NCBI GenBank assembly: GCA_035275625.1
Contig: DATEMK010000388.1
Coordinates: 1-20,617, forward strand
Source: DATEMK01 sp035275625
Lineage (GTDB): Bacteria; Bacteroidota; Bacteroidia; AKYH767-A; OLB10
DNA: 20,617 bases
Direction: 5' to 3'
The notes under the pieces: model-generated
What the model saw: only the letters and a program-made list of their open reading frames with translations
The model's database searches: none
Told to the model about the DNA's origin: nothing
Shown: one piece after another, positions 1 through 7,727 of the stretch
Numbering within the stretch: the stretch's first letter is position 1
How the letters are laid out: every line of letters begins with the position of its first letter
Position numbers and translations under genes: made by a program

Positions 1-2897
1 GGGCTGCCCGGGTTATTTAATGCACCATAGCTGTCTATGGCTATAAAGTGAGCATTGCCGTAATTGAATGAATAATATTTTTCAGTGCCTGATGGTATTC
101 CGCCTGCTTGGCCGTTAGAAGGACAAGTGAATAAATTAAAATAAGGAAAGTTAGTTCCCAATGCGCTTGCCGATTGATAACCGATATTAGCGTAATCATG
201 ATTCCCCAAACCCGGATACAATGGCGTGTTTTTAAAAACACCCGGGTATTTTGCAAAAACGTTCGTTGTGAATTCAGCTTCTGTTCCTGTAGCATAGGCG
301 TTATCACCCAGCCATATCGAGAAATTTGCAGGGTTGTTTCCTGCATAGTTCAAATATGCATCACGTACAACATCCTGGTTCGCTGAGTTATTACCAAAAT
401 CTCCTATTGCCCAGACACGAAATGGTGCAGTGGAACCGGTGGGCAACGAAGTTTTAAAATAATTATTCTTATCACCCTGCAGGTCCATAGTTGATGAACC
501 AATGGTATAATAATATTTTGTACCGGGATTTAATCCTGTGATTTTTACCTCATGCTCGGTAACAGAAGTGCTGCTGTCAATAATAGTTCCATAGCTCATA
601 TCCGTTCCGCAGCGAACACGGCCGTTAGTGGCAACATCTGTTTTCCAGCGTATGTGGATACTGTTCGGAGTAAGCATTTGGAGATATGGCCCTCTTTGAG
701 TGGTCACAATCCCGCTGTTATTCATTCCGGCTAATCTCATTTTAAAGCTGATGTCAGTACTTGTAGCCGCACTCTGGTGTATCTCTACCGCAATGACATT
801 GGATCCTGAAACAAACTGGGAAGGAGTTAACACCATGTTTTGCCAGGTTGATTCATCACCACCTCCTATTCCTGCTGATGCAAGCGTAGTATAAGATATA
901 GTTCCCGAAGGCATATTAGATCGAAATACTTCCGTGCCATTTATATATACCACAGCACCGTCATCACGTATCATACTTAATGCAAGAGAAGTATATACTG
1001 ACGGATTTGGAATAGTAATAGTTTTTCTGAAATATGTAGTGATGTATTTTGCTGATGAATTGGGGCCATAGCTTACCACCGTACCTTCATCACCATCTCC
1101 ATAACCCAGCTCTGCAGGACCGGAAGCCCATGATGCATCATTAAAGGAAGAGGCCCGCCACGAAGTTCCCTGGTTGCTCCCGTTATCGAGATATTTCCAT
1201 ACACCATTGGCAAGTATCAATGAATCGGTGATTATATTTTGCAACGTGGTGAAAGAAGCTGACTCAGAAAAATTGCCGGATGAGGATGAACACACTGTTT
1301 GCACTTTACATTCATACGTTCGTGCCGTGGACAAACCTGTAAGATTTACTGTTGCAGAGGCAGTTGAAACCTGGTTCCATGTTCCGCCCACTAAGCGATA
1401 TTGGACTATGTAACTTACTGCACCTGCAACCGCTGTCCATGATACTGTTGCAGAAGAAGAAGTAACTGCAGTTATTAAAATTCCCGTTGGCACATCACAA
1501 GTCGGAGGAGTGAGTGTTGTAAAAAAAGCGAGAGAAGAAAATGTACTTGATGATGATGAACAAACCGTTTGCACTTGCCATTCATAATTCGATGCAGGTG
1601 TTAAGGACATAATGTTCAGATTATTAGTAACAGAAGATGCGCTTATCCACGATCCGGAGCCAATGATCCTGTATTGTACTGTGTAGCTGATAGCCCCGGT
1701 TGCAGCATTCCAGCTTAGATTAGAGGAAGAGGTAGTAATACCTGAGGAAACCAACCCTGAAGGAGTATCACAGGGAGGAGTCAGTGTTACAAAATTTGCT
1801 GATGAAGTAAATGCACTTAATGATAATGAACAAACTGTCTGCACCTGCCATTCATAATTTGACGAAGGAGAGAGTGGTGATATATTTAAATTGTTAGTAG
1901 CTGACGATGTGCTTGTCCATGAACCCGAACCGATGATGCGGTATTGTACGTTATAACTGATTGCCCCGTTCACAGCATTCCAGCTTAAATAAGCAGAAGA
2001 AGTTGTGATGTTTGAAGATGTTAAATTTGAAGTCGTGTCGCAAGGAGGAGCAGGTGTAGTAAAATTTGACAGGGAAGAAAATGTACTGGAATCAGTAGAA
2101 CAAACTGTCTGCACCTGCCATTCATAATCTGATGCAGGAGAAAGCGAAGAAATATTTAGTGGATCTGATCCAACATTTACAGTTGTCCATGTGCTGCTTC
2201 CTGCAATTCGATATTGAACATTGTAACTAATAGCTCCGGCTATAGAAGACCAATCGAGCTGGGCTGAAGAAACAGTAATGTTTGATGCAGCAAGACTATC
2301 AGGAATGGCGCATGGAGTAAACTTTCCGATTAATCGCAAATCGAAACCAAGGTCATCGCTCGTTATGCTGAATTGATGTACTTCAACAGCTATTACATTA
2401 TTTCCGATGGATAGCAAAGACGGACTGATGTTGAATAAATAATATTTATTTTCTTTTGCCACACCTTGATTTAGTTTGGCGAGCGTGGTGTATGTCAATG
2501 TGCCTGTTGGCAGGTTGCTCCTCGCCACGCTTGTTCCATTAAGAAAAACCCGTGCACCGTCATCGCGCAGGATCTGAAGCTGCAGAGAATCATATTGAGA
2601 GGGATTGGCAACAGTAAAAGTTTTTCTGAAATAGGTAGTGATGTATCTATTATTCGGATCAGTTCCATAGCTGACAATTGTGGTTTCATCGCCATCACCA
2701 TAACCAAACTGTGCTGTGTCGCTTGGCCAGGCAGCGTCATTAAATGTTTTATTTTTCCATCCGCTGCCCTGGTTGCTTCCGTTATCTCTGTATTTCCAAA
2801 CCGAACGGCTGTTAATCAATGTATCATTATTCCCATAAGCCGATGAAAATATTAAGTTACAAAAAGTAATGATATAAATGAATATTATTTTTTTCAT
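1..2897 (-). CDS. Secreted multidomain metallophosphoesterase (purple acid phosphatase-like), 3' end missing
   Basis: The reading frame is open from an ATG at 2897 through base 1, so the C-terminus lies outside the window (about 965 codons seen). Residues 1-22 form a signal peptide. Domains in order: a jelly-roll/galactose-binding-like module (about 30-190), four fibronectin type III repeats (about 196-555), a second copy of the jelly-roll module (about 558-722), a purple-acid-phosphatase-type Fn3 domain (about 725-810), and a calcineurin-like phosphoesterase domain starting near 828. Metal-binding motifs visible in the last are GDFG (about 831), GDNAY (about 862) and GNHDY (about 898), followed by HFIAIDS. 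The family hydrolyses phosphate esters using a dinuclear metal centre; the substrate here is unknown. By analogy with neighbours the missing end probably carries a T9SS sorting domain, but this is inference. The gene lies 117 bases downstream of the adenine deaminase gene on the same strand; TATATTTC at about 2924-2931 (minus strand) is only a weak promoter candidate. Confidence 0.88.
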   Translation of the reverse strand, partial: MKKIIFIYIITFCNLIFSSAYGNNDTLINSRSVWKYRDNGSNQGSGWKNKTFNDAAWPSDTAQFGYGDGDETTIVSYGTDPNNRYITTYFRKTFTVANPSQYDSLQLQILRDDGARVFLNGTSVARSNLPTGTLTYTTLAKLNQGVAKENKYYLFNISPSLLSIGNNVIAVEVHQFSITSDDLGFDLRLIGKFTPCAIPDSLAASNITVSSAQLDWSSIAGAISYNVQYRIAGSSTWTTVNVGSDPLNISSLSPASDYEWQVQTVCSTDSSTFSSLSNFTTPAPPCDTTSNLTSSNITTSSAYLSWNAVNGAISYNVQYRIIGSGSWTSTSSATNNLNISPLSPSSNYEWQVQTVCSLSLSAFTSSANFVTLTPPCDTPSGLVSSGITTSSSNLSWNAATGAISYTVQYRIIGSGSWISASSVTNNLNIMSLTPASNYEWQVQTVCSSSSSTFSSLAFFTTLTPPTCDVPTGILITAVTSSSATVSWTAVAGAVSYIVQYRLVGGTWNQVSTASATVNLTGLSTARTYECKVQTVCSSSSGNFSESASFTTLQNIITDSLILANGVWKYLDNGSNQGTSWRASSFNDASWASGPAELGYGDGDEGTVVSYGPNSSAKYITTYFRKTITIPNPSVYTSLALSMIRDDGAVVYINGTEVFRSNMPSGTISYTTLASAGIGGGDESTWQNMVLTPSQFVSGSNVIAVEIHQSAATSTDISFKMRLAGMNNSGIVTTQRGPYLQMLTPNSIHIRWKTDVATNGRVRCGTDMSYGTIIDSSTSVTEHEVKITGLNPGTKYYYTIGSSTMDLQGDKNNYFKTSLPTGSTAPFRVWAIGDFGNNSANQDVVRDAYLNYAGNNPANFSIWLGDNAYATGTEAEFTTNVFAKYPGVFKNTPLYPGLGNHDYANIGYQSASALGTNFPYFNLFTCPSNGQAGGIPSGTEKYYSFNYGNAHFIAIDSYGALNNPGS
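1235..2312 (-). repeat. Four tandem ~270-bp repeats encoding Fn3 domains
   Basis: The conserved segment encoding VQTVCS begins at 1291, 1561, 1831 and 2101, exactly 270 bases apart each time. The Cys codon that opens each unit lies at 2312, 2042, 1772 and 1499 (steps of 270, 270 and 273). The units therefore have about 90 codons each and are related in DNA as well as protein. They act as extracellular spacer or adhesive modules between the two jelly-roll modules of the phosphoesterase. Confidence 0.9.
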
Positions 2898-3014
2898 ATA
2901 GAATGGAGTTGTCGGGATAAGTTTGAAATATAAATTTTTATTGCACCCAAGTTAAGAAAAAATTAAGCCCGTCTGGTAACAATACAAAAAAAAGAGGGGA
3001 TGGCATAGAAATAC

Positions 3015-4649
3015 TTAATTAGAAAGGGATGTAAATTGAAAATTTTTTCCATCAAATAAACCTTTATCACTCAGCTTAAGGTTTGGGATTACCAGCAAAG
3101 CCATAAAAGATAATGTCATATAAGGAGAACGCAATTTGCAGCCAAGCTGTTTTACTTTTTTATCGAGTGAGGAATATAACATACCAATTTCTTCACATGA
3201 TTTATCACTCATTAAACCTGCAATGGGTAATGCCAGAACATTTTTATCCTTCCCATTAACAACACTCAGTCCGCCTTTGTTTTCAATTAAAAGATTTACC
3301 GCTTTACAAATTTCTTCATCCGAAACCCCTGCAGCAATTACATTGTGTGAATCATGTGCAACTGTGGATGCTATCGCACCTGATTTCAATCCAAAGTTTT
3401 TTATAAAGGCAACTGCGGGTTTTTTATTTACATAACGGTTCACTACAACTAATTTCAAAATATCGTTTTCAACATCTGAAACAGCAAAACCATTTTCAAT
3501 TTTACATGCTGCTCTTAGTTCATTAGTGATTAATTGTCCGTCCAACGCTTCAATTACTTTAATCAGTGAATCTGTGGCTATTATTTTAAAATCATCAACA
3601 GATTTTTGTTCCGTAGAAAAATTATTAATGATGCGATGCGTTTTTTGTTTCAGAAATGATTTATAGTTTTTTGAAACCAATTCACCATTAATATAAGTTT
3701 CCAGCACACTAAAAGTTTTCAAATCCTTCACTATAATAAAATCCGCGGGATCATTTGTCTGCAATAATCCAACAGGTAAATTATAATGTTTTACCGGATT
3801 CACACAGGCACATTGCAAAACATTCATCAGATCGTGACCTTGTGCAACAGCTCTTGCTGCTAATTGATTGATGTGGCCTATCAACAAATCATCAGGATGT
3901 TTATCATCGCTGCATAACATACACAAGCCAGGATATTCGGAAATCAATTCATGCAATGCCTCAAAATTTTTTGCGGCCGACCCTTCACGGATCAGAATTT
4001 TCATCCCGAATTTTATTTTATCTAATGCTTCTTCCTTTGTGAAACACTCATGGTCGGTGGTGATACCGGCTTTGATATATTTTTCAGCATCTGCACCACG
4101 TAAACCCGGAGCATGGCCATCCACAGGTTTATGATACTTTTTTGCAAGAGCAATTTTTTTCATTACCTCATCATCAGAAAATAAAACACCAGGATAATTC
4201 ATCATTTCTGATAAATACCAGATGTCATTTCTCTTCATCAATTCCTCCACAGCATCCGTATTCAAAACGGCACCGGCAGTTTCAAAAGACGTTGCAGGAA
4301 CGCATGAGGGTGCACCAAAATGAAATTTCAGCTTTGCATCCTTAGCATTTTCCAGCATATAGTCAATGCCATCCAGTCCATTCACATTTGCAATTTCATG
4401 GGGGTCGCTAATAGTTGCCACAGTTCCATGTGTTAAAGCAATGCGGGCAAACTCATAAGGAGTAAGCATAGAGCTTTCAATATGAATATGAGCATCTGTA
4501 AAACCAGGAAGAATAAAGGTTGAATATTTGTTGTCATCCGGCACAATGGTCTTAACATTTCCGTTATCAATATGTATACTGCCGGCAAAAATTTTTCGGT
4601 TCACCACATCTACAATATTGCCCGCTATTATCTGTGCTTTTTTATTCAT
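3015..4649 (-). CDS. ade: Adenine deaminase
   Basis: A 544-residue amidohydrolase that converts adenine to hypoxanthine and ammonia in purine salvage (cytoplasmic, metal-dependent). The start of the metallo-dependent hydrolase barrel shows PGFTDAHIHIESS (His54, His56), followed by the family segment HGTVATISDPHE (about 74-85), a GHAPGL motif with His179, TTDHE with His200, and CSDDKHPDD around Asp248-Asp249. The N-terminal 45 residues fit the small beta-sandwich that precedes the barrel, and the C-terminal part fits the adenine deaminase-specific domain. Length is close to the family's usual 540-590. The start ATG at 4649 gives a full N-terminus and is divergent from the cold-shock gene, with 91 bases shared between them. 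No signal peptide is seen. Confidence 0.93.
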   Translation of the reverse strand: MNKKAQIIAGNIVDVVNRKIFAGSIHIDNGNVKTIVPDDNKYSTFILPGFTDAHIHIESSMLTPYEFARIALTHGTVATISDPHEIANVNGLDGIDYMLENAKDAKLKFHFGAPSCVPATSFETAGAVLNTDAVEELMKRNDIWYLSEMMNYPGVLFSDDEVMKKIALAKKYHKPVDGHAPGLRGADAEKYIKAGITTDHECFTKEEALDKIKFGMKILIREGSAAKNFEALHELISEYPGLCMLCSDDKHPDDLLIGHINQLAARAVAQGHDLMNVLQCACVNPVKHYNLPVGLLQTNDPADFIIVKDLKTFSVLETYINGELVSKNYKSFLKQKTHRIINNFSTEQKSVDDFKIIATDSLIKVIEALDGQLITNELRAACKIENGFAVSDVENDILKLVVVNRYVNKKPAVAFIKNFGLKSGAIASTVAHDSHNVIAAGVSDEEICKAVNLLIENKGGLSVVNGKDKNVLALPIAGLMSDKSCEEIGMLYSSLDKKVKQLGCKLRSPYMTLSFMALLVIPNLKLSDKGLFDGKNFQFTSLSN

Positions 4650-4674
4650 TATTTGTTCTTAAAAAAAATCAAAA

Positions 4675-4709
4675 TTTGTTAGGAGAATTATGAAATAATA
4701 TTACCTTTG
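4675..4709 (+). promoter_or_regulatory. Bacteroidota-type promoter of the cold-shock gene
   Basis: TTTG at 4675-4678 and a perfect TAnnTTTG box (TACCTTTG) at 4702-4709, with 23 bases between. The expected transcript start is near 4716, leaving a leader of about 25 bases. Confidence 0.6.
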
Positions 4710-4740
4710 ACGCCAAGTTTAACAAAATTAATTCTTAAAA

Positions 4741-4935
4741 ATGAAAACAGGAAAAGTAAAGTTCTTTAACGATTCTAAAGGTTATGGATTTATAACCGAA
4801 GATGAATCAAACCAGGAAATCTTCGTTCACCACACTGGCTTAATTGACAAGGTGAAAGAAAATGACACTGTCAGCTACGATGTGACCGAAGGGAAAAAAG
4901 GTCTCAACGCAGTAAACGTTAAGAAAATGGAGTAA
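4741..4935 (+). CDS. Cold-shock protein, CspA family
   Basis: A 64-residue single cold-shock domain, a small five-stranded beta barrel that binds single-stranded RNA and DNA and loosens RNA structure. RNP1 is KGYGFI at residues 13-18 and RNP2 is IFVHH at 27-31, with the aromatic residues Phe8, Phe9, Tyr15, Phe17 and Phe28 that stack on nucleobases. Length is normal for the short Bacteroidota members. It is a single-gene transcript: a good promoter lies just upstream and a strong terminator 38 bases downstream. Whether it is truly cold-induced cannot be read from the sequence; many family members are constitutive. Confidence 0.95.
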   Translation: MKTGKVKFFNDSKGYGFITEDESNQEIFVHHTGLIDKVKENDTVSYDVTEGKKGLNAVNVKKME

Positions 4936-4973
4936 TCAATATATTTGAATTACGAATTTGATTAAAGTTTACC

Positions 4974-5009
4974 AAGCCCTCCGCAATTCTGCGGGGGGCT
5001 TTTGTTTTT
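4974..5009 (+). terminator. Rho-independent terminator after the cold-shock gene
   Basis: A 12-bp stem (4974-4985 with 4990-5001, one G-T pair), loop ATTC, then TTGTTTTT. It separates the cold-shock gene from recG. Confidence 0.9.
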
Positions 5010-5061
5010 GAAAACTTTCTGAAAGTTCATCCCGGTTCGTCAGAGAGGAAGTTGATTGAAC

Positions 5062-5069
5062 TAAATTTG
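5062..5069 (+). promoter_or_regulatory. Possible -7 box of recG
   Basis: TAAATTTG matches TAnnTTTG exactly but ends only five bases before the recG ATG at 5075. If used, the transcript would start at or beside the start codon (leaderless). No good TTTG box is found about 19-23 bases upstream (only TTCG at 5036-5039), so the call is tentative. Confidence 0.35.
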
Positions 5070-5074
5070 TTCCA

Positions 5075-7711
5075 ATGAATTTTAATAAACCAAAACCCGG
5101 AAATTTTTTTGAAACTCAAATTGAGTTTCTGAAAGGAGTGGGGCCTCAACGTGCCCGGGTTTTGAATAAGGAACTTGAACTTTTTACTTTCAACGATCTT
5201 GTTCATCATTATCCTTTTCGTTATGTAGATCGTACAAAAATTTATAAAATAAAAGAGATCAATGACCAGATGCCTTACATACAATTGAAAGGCAAAATTG
5301 TTTCTGTTACCTCTCTTGGTAAACAAAGAGCAACCCGGCTGGTGGCTCAATTTAGGGATGAAACCGGAACAGTTGAATTGGTATGGTTCCGGGGAATAAA
5401 ATGGATGCGTGATACGCTTAAAGCGGGAATAGAATATATTGTTTTCGGCAAACCCGCATTATTTCAAAACAAAATAAATATTGTTCACCCTGAAATGGAA
5501 GTGGTCTCAGAAGCTGCTGAAACCATCAATAAAAGGTTACAACCGTTTTATAATACAACAGAAAAATCCAAAGCGAAAGGAATTGATAGCAGGGCAATTT
5601 TAAGATGGCAAAGAAAGCTTGCCGAAAAAATTTCATTTCAGGAAATAAATGAAACGCTTCCGGAATATTTAATTACGGAATTAAAATTGATTTCGCTAAA
5701 AGAAGCATTAACAACCATTCATTTTCCTCCTGATACAAACGAATTACGCAAAGCACAGTTCCGGTTAAAGTTTGAAGAATTCTTTTACCTCCAGGTAAAA
5801 TTGCTAAAGTTGAAATTAGTAAGAACAGAAAAATACAAAGGGAAAATTTTTTCAAAGGTTGGAGACCAGTTCAATTATTTTTATCACCATCGTCTTCCTT
5901 TCCAGTTAACAAATGCACAAAAAAAAGTGTTGAAAGAACTCAGGAAGGATTTGGGCTCCGGGAAGCAAATGAACCGTTTGCTGCAGGGAGATGTCGGCAG
6001 CGGAAAAACATTAGTGGCTTTGATGAGCATATTACTGTCTATTGATAACAGTTACCAGGCCTGTATGATGGCTCCCACTGAAATTCTCGCAAGGCAGCAT
6101 TTTGAAACAATAAAAAATTTTTTAGGCGATATGAAAATAAATGTTGAATTGCTAACGGGTTCAACTAAAAATAAAGAGCGGAAACAAATTCTTGAAAACT
6201 TAAAAAATAACACTTCTCACATCCTTATCGGCACTCATGCACTGATTGAAGATGATGTGCATTTCAATAATCTTGGTTTAGTAGTAATAGATGAACAACA
6301 TCGCTTTGGAGTGGAACAGCGCGCAAGACTTTGGATGAAAAGAAGCCCATCCCCGACCCTTCCCGAAAGGAAGGGAGAGCAGCCCGCTGGCTTTTCCAAC
6401 GGAATAAAAGATGTAAATACAAAACCTGTTTATGGATATCAAACAGCACGGAATTCTTCTTATGATATTTTGAAATTAGATCAACAGGAGTTAAAGAAAG
6501 GAACAACTGAAGCAGAAGAAATTTTGTGGAACTATTTAAAAGGAAAAAATCTTGAACAATTTAAATTCAGGCGGCAACATATTATTGATGAATTCATTGT
6601 TGATTTTATTTGTTTATCAAAAAAAATAATTGTCGAAATTGATGGTGGATATCCTAATGACCCTAAAATTATTGAAGCAGATAATTTACGCACCGGTATA
6701 TTAAAAGATATTGGATTTAAAGTAATCCGTTTTTCCAATGAAGAGGTTTTAGTAAATATTGAAAAAGTTCTTAAAAAAATTAAACAAGAGCTGTCCTTTT
6801 TCTCCGGTGGAGAAGCCCGTGTGCAGGACTCCCTCTCCTTTGGAGAGGGTCGGGGCGAGGCTCCTCATGTGCTCGTAATGACGGCTACGCCCATTCCCCG
6901 GACATTAGCAATGACTTTATATGGCGATCTTGATGTTTCTGTTATTGATGAATTGCCTCCCGGCCGCAAGCATATTAAAACGGTTCATTATTTCGAATCT
7001 AAGCGCTTGCTTTTGTTTGGTTTTTTGAAAGAACAGGTAAAATTGGGAAGGCAGATTTACATTGTTTACCCGTTGATTGAAGAATCAGAAAAAATGGATT
7101 ACAATAATCTGATGGAAGGGTTTGAAGCCATCAGCCGTGAATTTCCAATTCCACAATATAAAGTAAGCATTGTCCATGGGCGAATGAAATCGAAGGATAA
7201 AGATTATGAAATGAAAAATTTTGCAGAGGGCAAAACAAATATTATGGTAGCTACCACAGTAATCGAAGTAGGAGTGGATGTTCCAAATGCAAGTGTCATG
7301 ATAATTGAAAGTGCAGAACGATTCGGATTATCGCAACTGCATCAATTACGCGGAAGAGTGGGCAGAGGAGCCGAGCAATCCTATTGCATTTTAATGACCG
7401 GGTCAAAACTTAGTCATGAAGCAAGGCAGAGGCTGGAAACAATGGTACGTACAAACGATGGATTTGAAATAGCCGAAACGGATTTAAAATTACGGGGTCC
7501 GGGCGAACTATCAGGAACACAGCAAAGCGGAATTGTTGGTTTGAAAATAGCCGATCTCTCAAAAGACACACAAATTCTTGACCTTGCCCGAAAGGCAGCC
7601 ATCAGAATTTTAGAAAACGATCCTCGCCTGGCTTTACCTCAGCATGAAAATATTTTTGAAAGATTATCTGTGATGGAAAAAGATAAAACCAACTGGAGCA
7701 GGGTGAGCTGA
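5075..7711 (+). CDS. recG: ATP-dependent DNA helicase RecG with an in-frame nuclease-domain insertion
   Basis: RecG remodels stalled replication forks and branches Holliday junctions. At 878 residues it is about 170 longer than a normal RecG; removing residues 424-596 leaves about 705, the usual size. The N-terminal wedge/OB-fold domain lies at about 15-150 (GVGPQRA at 21-27). Walker A is GDVGSGKT (305-312), motif II DEQH with RFGVEQR (406-416), motif III TATPIPRT (603-610), motif VI QLRGRVGRG (757-765), and the C-terminal PGELSGTQQSG signature is present. The insert sits between RARLWMK (416-422) and HVLVMTATP (598 on), a variable-length surface loop in the family. All helicase motifs are intact and the frame is open, so an active helicase is plausible but not proven. 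The ATG at 5075 gives a typical N-terminus. The gene ends 16 bases before the convergent bacilliredoxin gene. Confidence 0.95.
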   Translation: MNFNKPKPGNFFETQIEFLKGVGPQRARVLNKELELFTFNDLVHHYPFRYVDRTKIYKIKEINDQMPYIQLKGKIVSVTSLGKQRATRLVAQFRDETGTVELVWFRGIKWMRDTLKAGIEYIVFGKPALFQNKINIVHPEMEVVSEAAETINKRLQPFYNTTEKSKAKGIDSRAILRWQRKLAEKISFQEINETLPEYLITELKLISLKEALTTIHFPPDTNELRKAQFRLKFEEFFYLQVKLLKLKLVRTEKYKGKIFSKVGDQFNYFYHHRLPFQLTNAQKKVLKELRKDLGSGKQMNRLLQGDVGSGKTLVALMSILLSIDNSYQACMMAPTEILARQHFETIKNFLGDMKINVELLTGSTKNKERKQILENLKNNTSHILIGTHALIEDDVHFNNLGLVVIDEQHRFGVEQRARLWMKRSPSPTLPERKGEQPAGFSNGIKDVNTKPVYGYQTARNSSYDILKLDQQELKKGTTEAEEILWNYLKGKNLEQFKFRRQHIIDEFIVDFICLSKKIIVEIDGGYPNDPKIIEADNLRTGILKDIGFKVIRFSNEEVLVNIEKVLKKIKQELSFFSGGEARVQDSLSFGEGRGEAPHVLVMTATPIPRTLAMTLYGDLDVSVIDELPPGRKHIKTVHYFESKRLLLFGFLKEQVKLGRQIYIVYPLIEESEKMDYNNLMEGFEAISREFPIPQYKVSIVHGRMKSKDKDYEMKNFAEGKTNIMVATTVIEVGVDVPNASVMIIESAERFGLSQLHQLRGRVGRGAEQSYCILMTGSKLSHEARQRLETMVRTNDGFEIAETDLKLRGPGELSGTQQSGIVGLKIADLSKDTQILDLARKAAIRILENDPRLALPQHENIFERLSVMEKDKTNWSRVS
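6344..6408 (+). repeat. Left inverted repeat of the recG insert, two hairpins
   Basis: Outer hairpin: CCCTTCC (6357-6363), loop CGAAA, GGAAGGG (6369-6375). Inner imperfect hairpin: TTTTCC (6392-6397) with GGAATAAAA. It pairs as an imperfect inverted repeat with 6797-6862 and is translated in the recG frame as a Pro/Gly-rich peptide (PSPTLPERKGEQPAG). Confidence 0.8.
6497..6790 (+). other. DUF559 (Vsr-like, PD-(D/E)XK fold) nuclease domain within the recG reading frame
   Basis: Residues about 475-572 of the fusion follow the DUF559 pattern: TEAEEILW (478-485), FKFRRQH (496-502), IVDF (508-511), VEIDGG (520-525), then DNLRTGILKDIGFKVIRF (536-553) and NEEV. Asp510, Glu521 and Asp523 are the likely catalytic, metal-binding positions. 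In relatives I recall, a His often follows the DGG segment; here the segment reads GGYPND with Pro527, so catalytic competence is uncertain. There is no Met from residue 422 to 602, so ordinary ATG initiation cannot make the domain separately. Confidence 0.82.
6797..6862 (-). repeat. Right inverted repeat of the recG insert, two hairpins
   Basis: Outer hairpin is perfect: CCCTCTCC (6831-6838), loop TTT, GGAGAGGG (6842-6849). Inner hairpin: TTCTCC, loop GGT, GGAGAA (about 6800-6814). The reverse complement aligns with 6344-6408 over about 65 bases, including CCCCGACCCT and GGCTT.TCC. It is translated as GEARVQDSLSFGEGRGEA in recG. Confidence 0.8.
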
Positions 7712-7727
7712 CGCCAGTAAGTTTTTT

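Larger units (their letters stand above)
6344..6862 (+). mobile_element. In-frame inserted DUF559 element flanked by inverted repeats, inside recG
   Basis: About 519 bp (173 codons) that interrupts recG without breaking its frame. The ends are ~65-bp imperfect inverted repeats: the left end reads AGCCCATCCCCGACCCT and the right end, on the opposite strand, AGCCTCGCCCCGACCCT. Between them is an A+T-rich core encoding a DUF559 nuclease-like domain. No clear target-site duplication is visible. From memory, DUF559 reading frames with flanking peptides like 'PSPTLPE..G' and 'SLSFGEG.GE' recur in Bacteroidota; no search was run. How the unit moves is unknown. It could be a mobile unit driven by its own nuclease, or a repeat-mediated insertion. 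Confidence 0.75.

Noticed and set aside
1235..2312. CRISPR-like or satellite array
   Set aside because: The 270-bp period corresponds to whole Fn3 domains in a coding frame; there are no short direct repeats with unique spacers.
552..2846. Several 60-83 codon plus-strand frames across the first 2.9 kb
   Set aside because: They are shadows of the long minus-strand phosphoesterase frame, which is open over the whole region and carries clear domains.
4723..4730. TAATTTTG on the minus strand as promoter of the adenine deaminase gene
   Set aside because: It matches the box, but its -33 region would fall in the cold-shock coding sequence without a TTG, and the region is very A+T-rich; chance is likely.
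6264..6738. Minus-strand reading frames opposite the recG insert
   Set aside because: They are fragments antisense to the continuous recG frame and show no recognisable domain; the plus-strand frame carries both RecG and DUF559 motifs.
6344..6862. The recG insert as an intein
   Set aside because: There is no Cys or Ser nucleophile at the first position, no terminal His-Asn, and no intein block motifs. The ends are inverted DNA repeats encoding Pro/Gly-rich peptides instead.
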